A stretch of DNA of 64,000 bases, from contig NZ_JPIK01000012.1 in the NCBI RefSeq assembly GCF_000717475.1, positions 181,812-245,811 on the forward strand, in the 5' to 3' direction. This document shows, in pieces, positions 43,157 to 51,931 of this stretch (the first letter of the stretch is position 1; every line of letters begins with the position of its first letter). Below the pieces are notes generated by a model. The model was not told where the DNA came from, did not search any database, and saw only the letters and a list, made by a program, of their open reading frames with translations. Made by a program: the position numbers and the translations under genes. This DNA is from Desulfonatronum thiodismutans (GTDB lineage: Bacteria > Desulfobacterota > Desulfovibrionia > Desulfovibrionales > Desulfonatronaceae).

Positions 43157-43929
43157 CCGGCATGGACATGGAGGCCCCCGTACTCGCCTTGGTGGGCTTC
43201 GCTCGGGAACATTTTTCCCCTGATGCGCAAGACCGGGCCAACATGGCCCTCAAGCTGGACCACTGCTTGCGGGTTTTTCAGGAAGCCGAGACGATTACGA
43301 TCCGGGAAGGTCTTCAGCCGGACGCGACCCGCCGGTCGCTCTGGGCCGCTCTGTTCCACGATGTGGGGCGGTTTCCGCAGTATGCGACCCATAAAACCTT
43401 CGACGACCGCAAATCCACGGATCACGGCAGTCTCGGGGTTCGGACCTTGAAGCGGCGCGGCCTGCTTGCGGCTCTGGATGAACACGACCGCAAGGCCGTG
43501 CTGGCGGCGGTGATCCTGCACAACAAGCGCTTTTTGCCCCCCGACCTTCCTGATTGGGCCGCGGTCCCTGCCCGGGTGGTCCGGGATGCGGACAAGCTGG
43601 ACATCTTCCAGGTGATGATCGAGCACCTTCGTCCCGGCGCACGGAACAACCCGGTGGTTACTCTGGGATTGCACGACGAGCCCGCCGTCTGCACGGATGC
43701 GTTGGTGGAACAGATCCTGGCCGGAAAATTGGGCGACTACGCCAGGATGCGCACGCTCAACGACTTCCGACTGCTGCTGTGCAGCTGGGTCTATGATCTG
43801 AACTTCCCCGCCTCCAGGCAGGCCGTGGAAGAGCGTGGCCACCTGAATGAACTCCTGGACGACCTCCCGGACCTGCAGAAAATTCGTCGCGTGCGGGAAA
43901 CCGTGCTTTCCGCCTTGGAACGGAAATAA
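43153..43929 (+). CDS. HD-domain phosphohydrolase
   Basis: A 258-residue protein with an HD domain: the HD pair is LFHDVGR near residue 73, followed by HGSLGVRTLK, ILHNKR and RDADKLDIFQVM, completing the metal site. It may hydrolyse nucleotides or phosphate esters; the substrate is unknown. It is translationally coupled to the SHOCT membrane protein. Confidence 0.78.
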   Translation: MTGMDMEAPVLALVGFAREHFSPDAQDRANMALKLDHCLRVFQEAETITIREGLQPDATRRSLWAALFHDVGRFPQYATHKTFDDRKSTDHGSLGVRTLKRRGLLAALDEHDRKAVLAAVILHNKRFLPPDLPDWAAVPARVVRDADKLDIFQVMIEHLRPGARNNPVVTLGLHDEPAVCTDALVEQILAGKLGDYARMRTLNDFRLLLCSWVYDLNFPASRQAVEERGHLNELLDDLPDLQKIRRVRETVLSALERK

Positions 43930-44106
43930 GTCTCCGTTTCAGGTCGGAGCGGCAAATGGTTACAAAAATGGACGCGAAAAGCGAGTTCCCCGCAGCTCTC
44001 CCTGTCGGAAACGTCCTGTCTGGAGATCCCTGACTCATGGAGAAGCCCACGGGATGGGTGGCAAGCGGGAAGCGAGGGACAATCAACGGGCAGTCTGGTT
44101 GCGGGA

Positions 44107-44862
44107 ATGAACAAAAAGAATGAACCAAAAATCGGAAAAAAATCGAAAACAAAAAGACGCAAGCCAAGTCTCCCAGGAGTTATCGTAAGAGTATTGCTGC
44201 TTGCGATTCTTACGTTTGTTGTTTCCTCCGTGCTCCTGGTAGGATTGCTTCGCTTTTACCCACCTCCAACCAGCGCGTTCATGGTTAAAAGACAAGTGGA
44301 CGGCTTGTTTCAGCAGAGCAAATCTCCACGAATTCATTACCAGTGGACAGACTGGGAGTTCATATCACCGCACATGGCACTTGCTGTCGTTGCGGCTGAG
44401 GACCAGCAATTCCCACTCCATCGGGGGTTTGATTTTCAATCCATCAGTGAGGCGCTTGAAGAGAGGCGGACGAAAGGGCGGGTTCGTGGAGCCAGCACCA
44501 TAACACAGCAGACGGCCAAGAACCTGTTTCTCTGGGAAGGCAGAAGCTTCGCACGCAAGGGCGTTGAAGCCTGGTTCGCGGTTTTGATTGAGGCGCTCTG
44601 GCCCAAGAGGCGGATTTTGGAAATATATCTCAACATCGTGGAATTTGGAGACGGAGTGTACGGTGTGCGATCGGCGGCAATGGTATTCTTCGATAAAGAG
44701 CCTTCTCAACTGACCAGAAGCGAGGCCGCACTCATGGCCGCCGTGTTGCCAAACCCCAAAAGATTCAGCGTCGTCGCCCCATCCGGATACATGCAGCAAA
44801 GGACCCGACAGATTGAGAGACAGATGAACAACCTTGGCGGCGCCTACTTGCGGAATCTTTGA
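44107..44862 (+). CDS. mtgA: monofunctional biosynthetic peptidoglycan transglycosylase
   Basis: A 251-residue GT51 glycosyltransferase, polymerising lipid II into glycan strands at the inner membrane. A basic N-terminus and one transmembrane helix (about 25-45) precede the domain with VVAAEDQQFPLHRGFD (catalytic Glu) and RGASTITQQTAKNLFL. No transpeptidase domain is present, so it is the Mgt type. Codon and base use are AT-richer than the upstream HD gene. Confidence 0.9.
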   Translation: MNKKNEPKIGKKSKTKRRKPSLPGVIVRVLLLAILTFVVSSVLLVGLLRFYPPPTSAFMVKRQVDGLFQQSKSPRIHYQWTDWEFISPHMALAVVAAEDQQFPLHRGFDFQSISEALEERRTKGRVRGASTITQQTAKNLFLWEGRSFARKGVEAWFAVLIEALWPKRRILEIYLNIVEFGDGVYGVRSAAMVFFDKEPSQLTRSEAALMAAVLPNPKRFSVVAPSGYMQQRTRQIERQMNNLGGAYLRNL

Positions 44863-44964
44863 CTCATTGAAACGGCAGGGGAGGTTCCAGTTTGGTTCGC
44901 CGCATGAGGCAAGCAAACAGATCAACCTCTAGAGTCATAAAACCGTCGCCCCTTTGCTCCTCAA

Positions 44965-45123
44965 CTATTTGAGATCGTTGATGTCGATCTGCCTGCCGCA
45001 GTTGGGGCAGCGCATTAGTTTGATCATTTTTGCCCTGGGCTGATACAGGTGCCTGATGCCCTTCTTCGTGATCACATACGCCACCATGACCGGATGACCG
45101 CATTCACAGAATCGTTGTTGCAT
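44965..45123 (-). CDS. small zinc-ribbon protein
   Basis: A 52-residue protein with two Cys pairs: CECG near the start and CPNC near the end, a small zinc ribbon. The start MQQRFCECG follows AAAGGAGACATCC. An operator-like palindrome sits between it and the S24 repressor gene upstream on the same strand. Function unknown; regulation by the repressor is likely. Confidence 0.55.
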   Translation of the reverse strand: MQQRFCECGHPVMVAYVITKKGIRHLYQPRAKMIKLMRCPNCGRQIDINDLK

Positions 45124-45139
45124 GGGATGTCTCCTTTTG

Positions 45140-45153
45140 TTTACAAAAGTAAA
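45140..45153. promoter_or_regulatory. putative S24 repressor operator, site 1
   Basis: TTTAC-AAAA-GTAAA, a perfect 5+4+5 palindrome, 17 bp before the zinc-ribbon start. Confidence 0.6.
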
Positions 45154-45172
45154 TCGATAGGGCAAAAAAATA

Positions 45173-45802
45173 TCAGGCGTAGCTCCGACTGCTCCACAGA
45201 ACCCGACCAATGACCCGCAACGACTCGACCTCGTCGCCCTGCAAGGTGACCGGCTGATAGCGTTGATTGGTGCTGTAAAGCGTGATCAGGCCAGGGCGGG
45301 CCTGGACCCTTTTGACCTGCAACACGTCCGCCAGGCCGACCACGTAGAGGTTGTTGCTCAGGACCTCGGTCTGGCTCTGGTCAAGCAAGATGCTGTCGCC
45401 GGGTTCCAGCTCCGGAGACATGCTGTCGCCGACTACGTCCATGACGACCATTTTTTCCGGCCTGCCCTTCCTGGCGACCCATTCCCGGTCAAAAGGGATC
45501 TCGGCGACGATGTTGTCCCACACTTCCAGGGAACCGCCGCCCGCGCAGGCCCTGGCCGAAACCTTGGGGATGAACCTGGTCTTGTGCTTATCGGCCTGAT
45601 ACACCGGCCCGGTCCCGGTTTTCAGCCACTCCAGATTCACCCCGAGCATGCTGGAAAGGGTCAGTGCCCAGCTTTTGGGCACGCCTCTGGTCTTGGCCAG
45701 GGTGATGGCTGGAGGTTCAATGCCCAGGAGATTGGCCAGGTCTTTCTGACTGCTGATTTCGGCGATCTGGGATGCGCGTTTGAAGAAGTCGTCAAATTTC
45801 AT
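45173..45802 (-). CDS. LexA/CI-like repressor with S24 peptidase domain
   Basis: A 209-residue repressor with an N-terminal CI-like HTH (about residues 5-60: QKDLANLLGIEPPAITLAK) and a C-terminal S24 autoprotease. The catalytic dyad is Ser127 (GDSMSPEL) and Lys164 (LQVKRV), and an Ala-Gly cleavage site lies at 87-88 (ACAGGG). It is therefore expected to self-cleave on RecA activation. It is not flanked by phage genes. Palindromic TTTAC sites lie on both sides of the gene. Confidence 0.88.
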   Translation of the reverse strand: MKFDDFFKRASQIAEISSQKDLANLLGIEPPAITLAKTRGVPKSWALTLSSMLGVNLEWLKTGTGPVYQADKHKTRFIPKVSARACAGGGSLEVWDNIVAEIPFDREWVARKGRPEKMVVMDVVGDSMSPELEPGDSILLDQSQTEVLSNNLYVVGLADVLQVKRVQARPGLITLYSTNQRYQPVTLQGDEVESLRVIGRVLWSSRSYA

Positions 45803-45825
45803 GGGGTGGCCTTGAGCTGGAACTG

Positions 45826-45839
45826 TTTACGAAAGTTAA
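45826..45839. promoter_or_regulatory. putative S24 repressor operator, site 2
   Basis: TTTAC-GAAA-GTTAA, one mismatch from site 1 in the right half, 23 bp before the repressor start and beside a TTGACA hexamer (45845-45850, - strand). A weaker copy TTTAC-GAT-GTTTG lies at 45871. Confidence 0.6.
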
Positions 45840-45953
45840 TTCCTTGTCAAGTCTTCTGAACGCATTCGTATTTACGATGTTTGCGGTTCATTGGAATTGT
45901 TGGGAAAAGTGAGACAAGATTTTTCAGAAAATCTTGATGGGGATTGAAACGAC

Positions 45954-47063
45954 ATGCACCTGAAACCTTTTCGATTGGAGCGGTATTTCGCCAAATATGA
46001 ATTCACGGCTCCATTTCTGATGTGTACCTCGGACAGCGAGAGTATGCCCCTGGGCGAGCTGCTGGCCATGGAACCTGATGCCGGGCGAAGTTTCCAAGCG
46101 CTTTGGCTGGGCTACACGGAATCGCTTGGTGGTCCTGAATTGCGGCACGAAATCGCTGCGCTGTACGATTCGGCATCCGCGGAGCATGTTCTCGTGCATG
46201 CCGGGGCTGAAGAGGCGATTTTCAACTTCATGCATGTCGTGCTTGAGCCGGGGGATCACGTGGTCGTACAGGCTCCGTACTACCAATCCTTGGGTGAAGT
46301 GGCCCTGGGCATTGGCGCGCACGTCGCTCCGTGGCGCGGCGATCCGGAGCGGGGCTGGGCCCTGGAGATCGACGATCTCGTGCCGCTTTTGACCCCGCGC
46401 ACGAAACTGGTGGTGGTCAATTTTCCCCACAATCCAACGGGCTTTTTGCCGTCCACGGCATTTGCCCGGGAACTTGCCGCGTTGTCCAAAAAGCATGACT
46501 TCATCATCTTTGCCGATGAGGTGTACCGAGGTCTGGAGCTTGATCCGTCCCTCCGCTTGCCGGGCTTCGTGGATCTGGATGAGCGGGCCGTCTCCCTGGG
46601 GGTGATGTCCAAGACCTACGGCCTGGCCGGTTTGCGCATCGGTTGGATTGCCACCCACGACAGGGAACTGTACCGGAAAATGGCCGCCTTCAAGGACTAT
46701 ACCACTATCTGCAACAGCGCTCCCAGCGAATTTCTGGCCGCCTTGGCGCTGCGCAACGCCTCAGGGATCATCCAGAGGAATCAGGAAATCGTCCGCTCCA
46801 ACCTGGATGCCCTGGACGCTTTTTTCGCCGAACATGCCCGCTGGTTCGACTGGCAGCGACCCCTTGCCGGCACGGTGGCCTTTCCCCGGCTGAAAGGCGC
46901 CGACGTGGACGGGTTCTGCTCCGATCTCGTGGAGCGGGCCGGTGTGCTGTTGCTTCCGGGAACGCTGTATGAGCCCGGACTGAACCATTTTCGGGTTGGA
47001 TACGGTCGACGCAACCTGCCTCAAGCTTTGAGCCAATTGGCATCCTATCTGGCGAAATCCTGA
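45954..47063 (+). CDS. class I/II aminotransferase
   Basis: A 369-residue PLP-dependent aminotransferase. The PLP lysine is in SVGVMSKTYGLAGLRIGW, and the conserved NFPHNPTG and HAGAEEAIF blocks are present. Substrate undefined; it resembles aspartate/aromatic-type aminotransferases. It is divergent from the S24 repressor gene by ~150 bp and convergent with the BCCT gene, so it is probably monocistronic. Confidence 0.85.
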   Translation: MHLKPFRLERYFAKYEFTAPFLMCTSDSESMPLGELLAMEPDAGRSFQALWLGYTESLGGPELRHEIAALYDSASAEHVLVHAGAEEAIFNFMHVVLEPGDHVVVQAPYYQSLGEVALGIGAHVAPWRGDPERGWALEIDDLVPLLTPRTKLVVVNFPHNPTGFLPSTAFARELAALSKKHDFIIFADEVYRGLELDPSLRLPGFVDLDERAVSLGVMSKTYGLAGLRIGWIATHDRELYRKMAAFKDYTTICNSAPSEFLAALALRNASGIIQRNQEIVRSNLDALDAFFAEHARWFDWQRPLAGTVAFPRLKGADVDGFCSDLVERAGVLLLPGTLYEPGLNHFRVGYGRRNLPQALSQLASYLAKS

Positions 47064-47129
47064 AGCCGGGCTGAAACCGCGCTGACCGAACATTCTCGTT
47101 ACAGCGGCACCTTACGTAAACGTCTCGGC

Positions 47130-48623
47130 TCATTGCCTCAACCGGCTCTCCCGTGCTTCGGACGCCAGGGCTTTCCAAATGTTGTAGCACATGAACAGCA
47201 GAATGAAATTGAACGGCAATGCCGCGGTGATGGCCATGCGCTGCAGGGCGGTCAGGCCTCCGGAAACGAGCAGGATGGCGGCAACCGAGGATTGCGTGAT
47301 TCCCCAGGTGATTTTCTTGGCCAGGGAGGGGTTGGGCGATCCTTTACTGGTCATGATGCCCAGGACAAAGGTGGCCGAGTCCGCCGAAGTCACGAAAAAG
47401 ACGATCAGCAGCACCAAGGCGGCGTTGGACAGGATCAGCGCACCGGGAAAGTGGTCGAAGACCAGAAAGAGGCCCGTGGACACGTCGCTTTGGACCGCCA
47501 GGCCGATGTTCGTTCCTTGTTCCAGTTCCAGGAATAAAGAGGCCCCCCCGAACACGCTGAACCAGACAAAGGTCAGCAAGGTCGGCACAAGCAGGGCGCC
47601 GCTGATGAACTCCCGGATGGTCCGGCCACGGGAAATCCTGGCCACGAAGATGCCCACGAAGGGCGACCAGGCGATCCACCAGGCCCAGTAGAACAGGGTC
47701 CAGTTCTTGTACCATTCCTGTCCCAGGAACGGATTCACCGCCAGGCTCATTTCCAGCATGTTGCCCACGTATCCGCCGATGGTGTCGGTAAACACGTTGA
47801 GTATGTACGAGGTCGGCCCAGCGACCAGCATGAACAGGAGCAGGGCAAAGGCCAGGAGGATATTCGTCTTGCTCAGGGTCTGAATGCCCTTGTCCAGCCC
47901 CACCGCGGCGGAAATCATAAAGAGAAGCGTCGTCACCAGGATGATCAGCAGCGTGAAGCCGGTGGAGGAAGGCAGGCCGTAAAGGTGCTCCAGGCCGCTG
48001 TTGATCTGGATCGCGCCGAGCCCCAGGGAAGTGGCGATTCCGAAGATGGTGGCGAAAACAGCCATGATGTCGATGAAATTGCCGATGGGGCCGTAGATGC
48101 GGTTGCCGAGCATGGGGTAGAAGCAGGAGCTGATCAGGGGCGGCATGCCGCGGCGGAAGGAAAAATAGGCGATGCCCAGGCTCATCACGATATAGATCGC
48201 CCAAGGGTGCAGCCCCCAGTGGAAGAAACTGTAGCGCATGGCGAACGTCGCCGCCTGTCCGGTTTCCGGCTGGATGAATTCCGGCGGGTCCATGTAGTGG
48301 CTGAGGGGTTCGGCCACGCCCCAGAAAATCAGGCCGATGCCCATTCCAGCGGCGAACAGCATGCTGAACCAGCCGAAGTAGGTGTACTCGGGCTTTTCAT
48401 GATCCCGCCCCAGTTTGATCTCGCCGTATCTGCTCAAAGCCAGGACCAGGCAGAACACCAGGAAGAAAAAGCCGGAGAGCATGTAGGCCCAGCCGAAATG
48501 AGCGATGATCGCCCCGTGAAGGACGGCGGAGGCGCGGTCCAGCAATTCCGGATCGATCACTCCGGCGAGGACGAACACGACGACAATGGCCAACGAGGTC
48601 AGAAAGACCTTGTCTTGGAACAT
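47130..48623 (-). CDS. BCCT-family betaine/choline/carnitine transporter
   Basis: A 497-residue transporter with about twelve hydrophobic segments. The glycine-rich FAAGMGIGLIFWGVAEPL is the sodium-linked motif of BetP-type carriers, and the aromatic box reads NWTLFYWAWWIAWSPF. It imports a compatible solute such as glycine betaine against salt. The start at MFQDKVFL is chosen because GGAG is 6 bases upstream; a TTG further up is less likely. A universal stress gene lies 47 bp upstream on the same strand. Confidence 0.92.
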   Translation of the reverse strand: MFQDKVFLTSLAIVVVFVLAGVIDPELLDRASAVLHGAIIAHFGWAYMLSGFFFLVFCLVLALSRYGEIKLGRDHEKPEYTYFGWFSMLFAAGMGIGLIFWGVAEPLSHYMDPPEFIQPETGQAATFAMRYSFFHWGLHPWAIYIVMSLGIAYFSFRRGMPPLISSCFYPMLGNRIYGPIGNFIDIMAVFATIFGIATSLGLGAIQINSGLEHLYGLPSSTGFTLLIILVTTLLFMISAAVGLDKGIQTLSKTNILLAFALLLFMLVAGPTSYILNVFTDTIGGYVGNMLEMSLAVNPFLGQEWYKNWTLFYWAWWIAWSPFVGIFVARISRGRTIREFISGALLVPTLLTFVWFSVFGGASLFLELEQGTNIGLAVQSDVSTGLFLVFDHFPGALILSNAALVLLIVFFVTSADSATFVLGIMTSKGSPNPSLAKKITWGITQSSVAAILLVSGGLTALQRMAITAALPFNFILLFMCYNIWKALASEARESRLRQ

Positions 48624-48670
48624 GCGATACTCCCATCTGTTGGGATGGTTGGCGGGCTTTGTCAATACAG

Positions 48671-49468
48671 TCAGGGAATCAGCAAAACCGAGCTGGATAC
48701 CCCGGATGTGACCCGAGAGCAGGTGGAACCGAGCAGTTTGGAAGGAAACGGTTCATTGAGCCGTCCCAGGACGACCAGGTCGGCCTGGATCTGCTCGACG
48801 ACGTCGATGATGTGTTTGGCGGGCGAGCCGATCCGGGAGATCAGGGCGACCTCCTGGAAGTCGTCCGTGAATTTCGCGCGCAGCTCCTGGAGCAACGTCT
48901 CGGCGTTTTCCCTGCGCAGTTGTTCCGTGTCCGGGTCGGAGGCCCGTTCTCCCACGTGGAGGATGGTCAGCTTGGAAACGAAGCGGCCCAGCATGCGCAC
49001 ATACAGCCAGACCCGGCTCGCCGCCTTGCCAAAGTCCGTGGCAAAGACGAGGTTGCGAACCTTCTCGGTACGGACCAGCTCTGGCCGCTGCTTGTGGATG
49101 AAGACCGGGATATCGGAGAGGCGGATGACGTCTTCGGTCGTGCTCCCCAAAAATGACGAAACCAGGAAGTTCTTGCGGCTGGCGGGCAGATAGATCACGT
49201 CCGCGGCCGACTCCATGGCGGCCCGGGTGATCTGGGAGGCCACATGACCTTGCGTGACCACGGACTTGGCCTGGATGCCCACCTGGTTCAACTCGTCGAC
49301 AAGATGCGCCAATCGCGCCCGCACCATGCCCTTGTCGCCGAGCCCGGGGTTCATGACATGGATCAGGACGATCTCCTGGCCGCCGAACCGGTCGATGAAC
49401 GACGAGCGAATTTTTACATCCGCGAGGGATTCGCTCAGGTCCAACGGCTGGACAATTTTTTTCAGCAT
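48671..49468 (-). CDS. tandem universal stress protein
   Basis: A 265-residue protein with two UspA domains (about 1-125 and 135-265). The first retains VLIHVMNPG; the second has LVVLGRLNEPFPSKLLGST, an imperfect form of the ATP-binding G-2x-G-9x-GS motif. It lies immediately upstream of the BCCT transporter on the same strand; pairing of BCCT and Usp genes suggests solute transport is controlled by stress state. Confidence 0.85.
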   Translation of the reverse strand: MLKKIVQPLDLSESLADVKIRSSFIDRFGGQEIVLIHVMNPGLGDKGMVRARLAHLVDELNQVGIQAKSVVTQGHVASQITRAAMESAADVIYLPASRKNFLVSSFLGSTTEDVIRLSDIPVFIHKQRPELVRTEKVRNLVFATDFGKAASRVWLYVRMLGRFVSKLTILHVGERASDPDTEQLRRENAETLLQELRAKFTDDFQEVALISRIGSPAKHIIDVVEQIQADLVVLGRLNEPFPSKLLGSTCSRVTSGVSSSVLLIP

Positions 49469-49645
49469 CGTGCTCCCCCGGCAGATGGTGTCATGTTGCT
49501 GAAAACGGGCGCGATAACGCTCCCTTTCTCCACTAAAACTTTGATATCAGGAGAACATGGGCCATGTCCGACATTGAAGAATATTGCGCATGAAGGCGGC
49601 GAAAACGATTCCGCCCTGATTGCGCACCTCGGGTCAAAGCATATT

Positions 49646-50605
49646 TCATGGCGTTGATAGCAACTGTTCGGCCAGTTCCAGGGCGTCCACGGGCCAGTAG
49701 ATTTCCGGGCGAGGCCGGCGCACTCCGGAAAGGCCGGTTTGGGGGCGACAGGCGAGGACGGTTTTGACCCATCTTTTCGGCACGGCGCCGAGGCCGTGGA
49801 CCGCGCCCAGCAACGCGCCGCAGATGGCGGCGTTGGTGTCCGTGTCCCCGCCGCGCATGATCGTGTCCATGATCCCGTCTTCCAGGGTCGGGGCGTTGAG
49901 CAGCTGCCAGACGGCGTTGCCAAAGGAGATGAGCACCCAGCCCTGGTGCTGGAGATAATCTCTGGGCGGTTCGTTGATGCAGGCCTTGATCACGCGGAAC
50001 AGGAGCGGGTCGGCGTCCATGTCCTGGGCCCATTCGAGCATGTCGACGACAAGCTCCTTGGGCTCGGCTCCGGTGGCAACGGCCTGGGCAACGGCCAGGG
50101 TGAAGAGGGCGTTGACTTGGAGACAAATCGGGTGGGGATGGGTCAATTCAGCGTCTTGGACGGCCCACCGGGCCACCTGGTTCAACTCGAATCGCGAACC
50201 GAAAATGCCCAGGGGGCTGATGCGCATCAGGGCCCCGTTGGCCTGGCTGTCCTGGTTCGGTTCACCGGTTAGTCCGGCGGTGATGGTCGCGCCGCGGGAG
50301 AAGGGCTCGGAGCGCAGCCAGTCGAGATAGGCTTGTTTCGCGGCTCCGGCGTCGTAGCTTCCGCGGAAAACCAGCATCCTGGCCAGGGCCAGGGCCATTT
50401 CGGAATCGTCCGTGGGTTGGCCCGCGATGGTGTCGTGCGCGCAACCGTCGGCCATGTCGCGCACCCCGTCGGGATAGACCCGCCGGATTTGTTCCGGGGA
50501 TTGAAACTCCACCAGGCTTCCCAGCGCGTCGCCGGCCAGTTGGCCCAGCAGACAACCTTGGGCGCGTTCAATGGTTTCCCTGTTCACTCGTGATTCCTTT
50601 GACAT
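49646..50605 (-). CDS. ADP-ribosylglycohydrolase family protein
   Basis: A 319-residue hydrolase of the DraG/ARH family, with an all-helical fold. Metal-site motifs are QPTDDSEM near the N-terminus and GGDTDTNAAICGAL near the C-terminus, both intact. It would remove ADP-ribose from a protein or small molecule. No ADP-ribosyltransferase gene is near. The upstream glycosyltransferase gene ends 9 bp before it on the same strand, so they may be co-transcribed. Confidence 0.88.
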   Translation of the reverse strand: MSKESRVNRETIERAQGCLLGQLAGDALGSLVEFQSPEQIRRVYPDGVRDMADGCAHDTIAGQPTDDSEMALALARMLVFRGSYDAGAAKQAYLDWLRSEPFSRGATITAGLTGEPNQDSQANGALMRISPLGIFGSRFELNQVARWAVQDAELTHPHPICLQVNALFTLAVAQAVATGAEPKELVVDMLEWAQDMDADPLLFRVIKACINEPPRDYLQHQGWVLISFGNAVWQLLNAPTLEDGIMDTIMRGGDTDTNAAICGALLGAVHGLGAVPKRWVKTVLACRPQTGLSGVRRPRPEIYWPVDALELAEQLLSTP

Positions 50606-50614
50606 AAAGATTGA

Positions 50615-51931
50615 CTATCTTCCCCTGCCATACTGCTTGCGCCATTCGTCCAGAAACAGCAGGGCGGTTTCCAGCTCGCTGAGGGTGCCTTGGCGTTGGC
50701 GGATGGTCCAGATCAGGTCTTCGAAGCGGACCGTGGGACGCAGGTCCAGGTCGTGGAGCAGGTTGTCCACCTGGGCGCGCAGTTCCGGAGAAAGGGCTGC
50801 CAAGGGGGAGTTGTCCGGGAGCGGGGCGGAAACGCCGGGTTCGCCTTTGGTCCGGATCGCGCTCAGGCCGAGGCGTTCTTGGAGAAACTCCAGCAGGGTC
50901 GTCATGCGATGCTGGTAGGTGTGTTCGCGCAGCACCCGCTCCCGGGCCAGGCGGCTCATGGCCAGGCGCTCTTCGGGGTGGGCCAGGTAATGGCGGATGG
51001 CCTCGCGCAAACCCTCCATGTCCTCGAACACAGCCAGCTCCCGATCCGTGAACAATTCGGCCAGCATGCCGCGGCGGTCCACCAGTTGAAAGGCCTGGCA
51101 GGAGGCCAGCTCGAAGGTCCGGGGGTTGACGAAGTCGCCGCCTGTGACCAGGGGTTCGGCCTTGACGCTGGAGTGCAGGTTCAGGTTGATCTTGGCGGCG
51201 TTGAAGATCTTGACCGCCTCCTCCGGGGTGATCCGTTCCCCGGGGCGTTGCAGCAGCGGGGTCAGGGGGCCGTGGGTGGGCCAGTCGTTGCCCCAGATTT
51301 TGAAGTCCAGGGACAGGAATTGGCGAAACGCGACCAGCCGGTTGGGGTATCCGGCGCCGAGAAAGGAGAGGTCCGATCCATAGCGGCGCTGGTCCACGGC
51401 GGACAGTTCCCGGGGGATATCCAGGGGGCGGTGAAAGTCCGGGTCCGCGGCCAGGGGGAGGTAGAGGGCGTTGCGCTGATCCAGCTCTTCCAGCAGCCCG
51501 AAAAACGGCTCCTTCTGGATCACCGCAAAGGCGTCGTAGAGCCGGGCAAAGGCTTTCCAGTAGGGGAAAACCTGGTAGTCCTCCACGAACCACATGGCCG
51601 TGGGCACCTTGTCCCGGCGCAGACGTTGCAGGGCCTGGCGGCTTAACGGAGCCTGGGCCAGGGCCAGGACCAGATCCGGCTCGAAATGTTCCACTTTGGC
51701 CAGTACGGTCTGGGCCACGAGTTGGAGGAAGCCGTTTTCCAAGGCCACCAGCCGATCCGCGGCAATGCGCTGTTCCCTGAGGGCCCGGAACGCGCCGTGA
51801 AATTCCGGGGCCTCGAAGCATTCCACCGTGTGGCCCAGGGCGCGCAGAGCCCGGACGCAGTAGCGGCCAATGGGCAGGGACCCGCCGTACAGGGGCAGGA
51901 CCGTGAGAATTCGCAGGGGCGTGGCGGTCAT
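50615..51931 (-). CDS. CgeB-type glycosyltransferase
   Basis: A 438-residue GT-B glycosyltransferase of the CgeB/DUF3880 group, a second member in this window. The N-terminal domain includes PTAMWFVEDYQVFPYW; the C-terminal includes KINLNLHSS and FVNPRTFELASCQAFQLVD. The last ~70 residues are an extra helical extension. Its start overlaps the heptosyltransferase-like stop (ATGA), so they act together, probably in lipopolysaccharide or surface glycan synthesis. Confidence 0.78.
   Translation of the reverse strand: MTATPLRILTVLPLYGGSLPIGRYCVRALRALGHTVECFEAPEFHGAFRALREQRIAADRLVALENGFLQLVAQTVLAKVEHFEPDLVLALAQAPLSRQALQRLRRDKVPTAMWFVEDYQVFPYWKAFARLYDAFAVIQKEPFFGLLEELDQRNALYLPLAADPDFHRPLDIPRELSAVDQRRYGSDLSFLGAGYPNRLVAFRQFLSLDFKIWGNDWPTHGPLTPLLQRPGERITPEEAVKIFNAAKINLNLHSSVKAEPLVTGGDFVNPRTFELASCQAFQLVDRRGMLAELFTDRELAVFEDMEGLREAIRHYLAHPEERLAMSRLARERVLREHTYQHRMTTLLEFLQERLGLSAIRTKGEPGVSAPLPDNSPLAALSPELRAQVDNLLHDLDLRPTVRFEDLIWTIRQRQGTLSELETALLFLDEWRKQYGRGR

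Noticed and set aside
45173..45802. S24 repressor considered as a prophage remnant
   Set aside because: No integrase, structural or lysis genes or attachment repeats are visible around it.
49469..49645. Gap between the stress-protein and ADP-ribosylglycohydrolase genes searched for small RNAs or genes
   Set aside because: No hairpin with T-run, promoter pair or frame with a ribosome site stood out.
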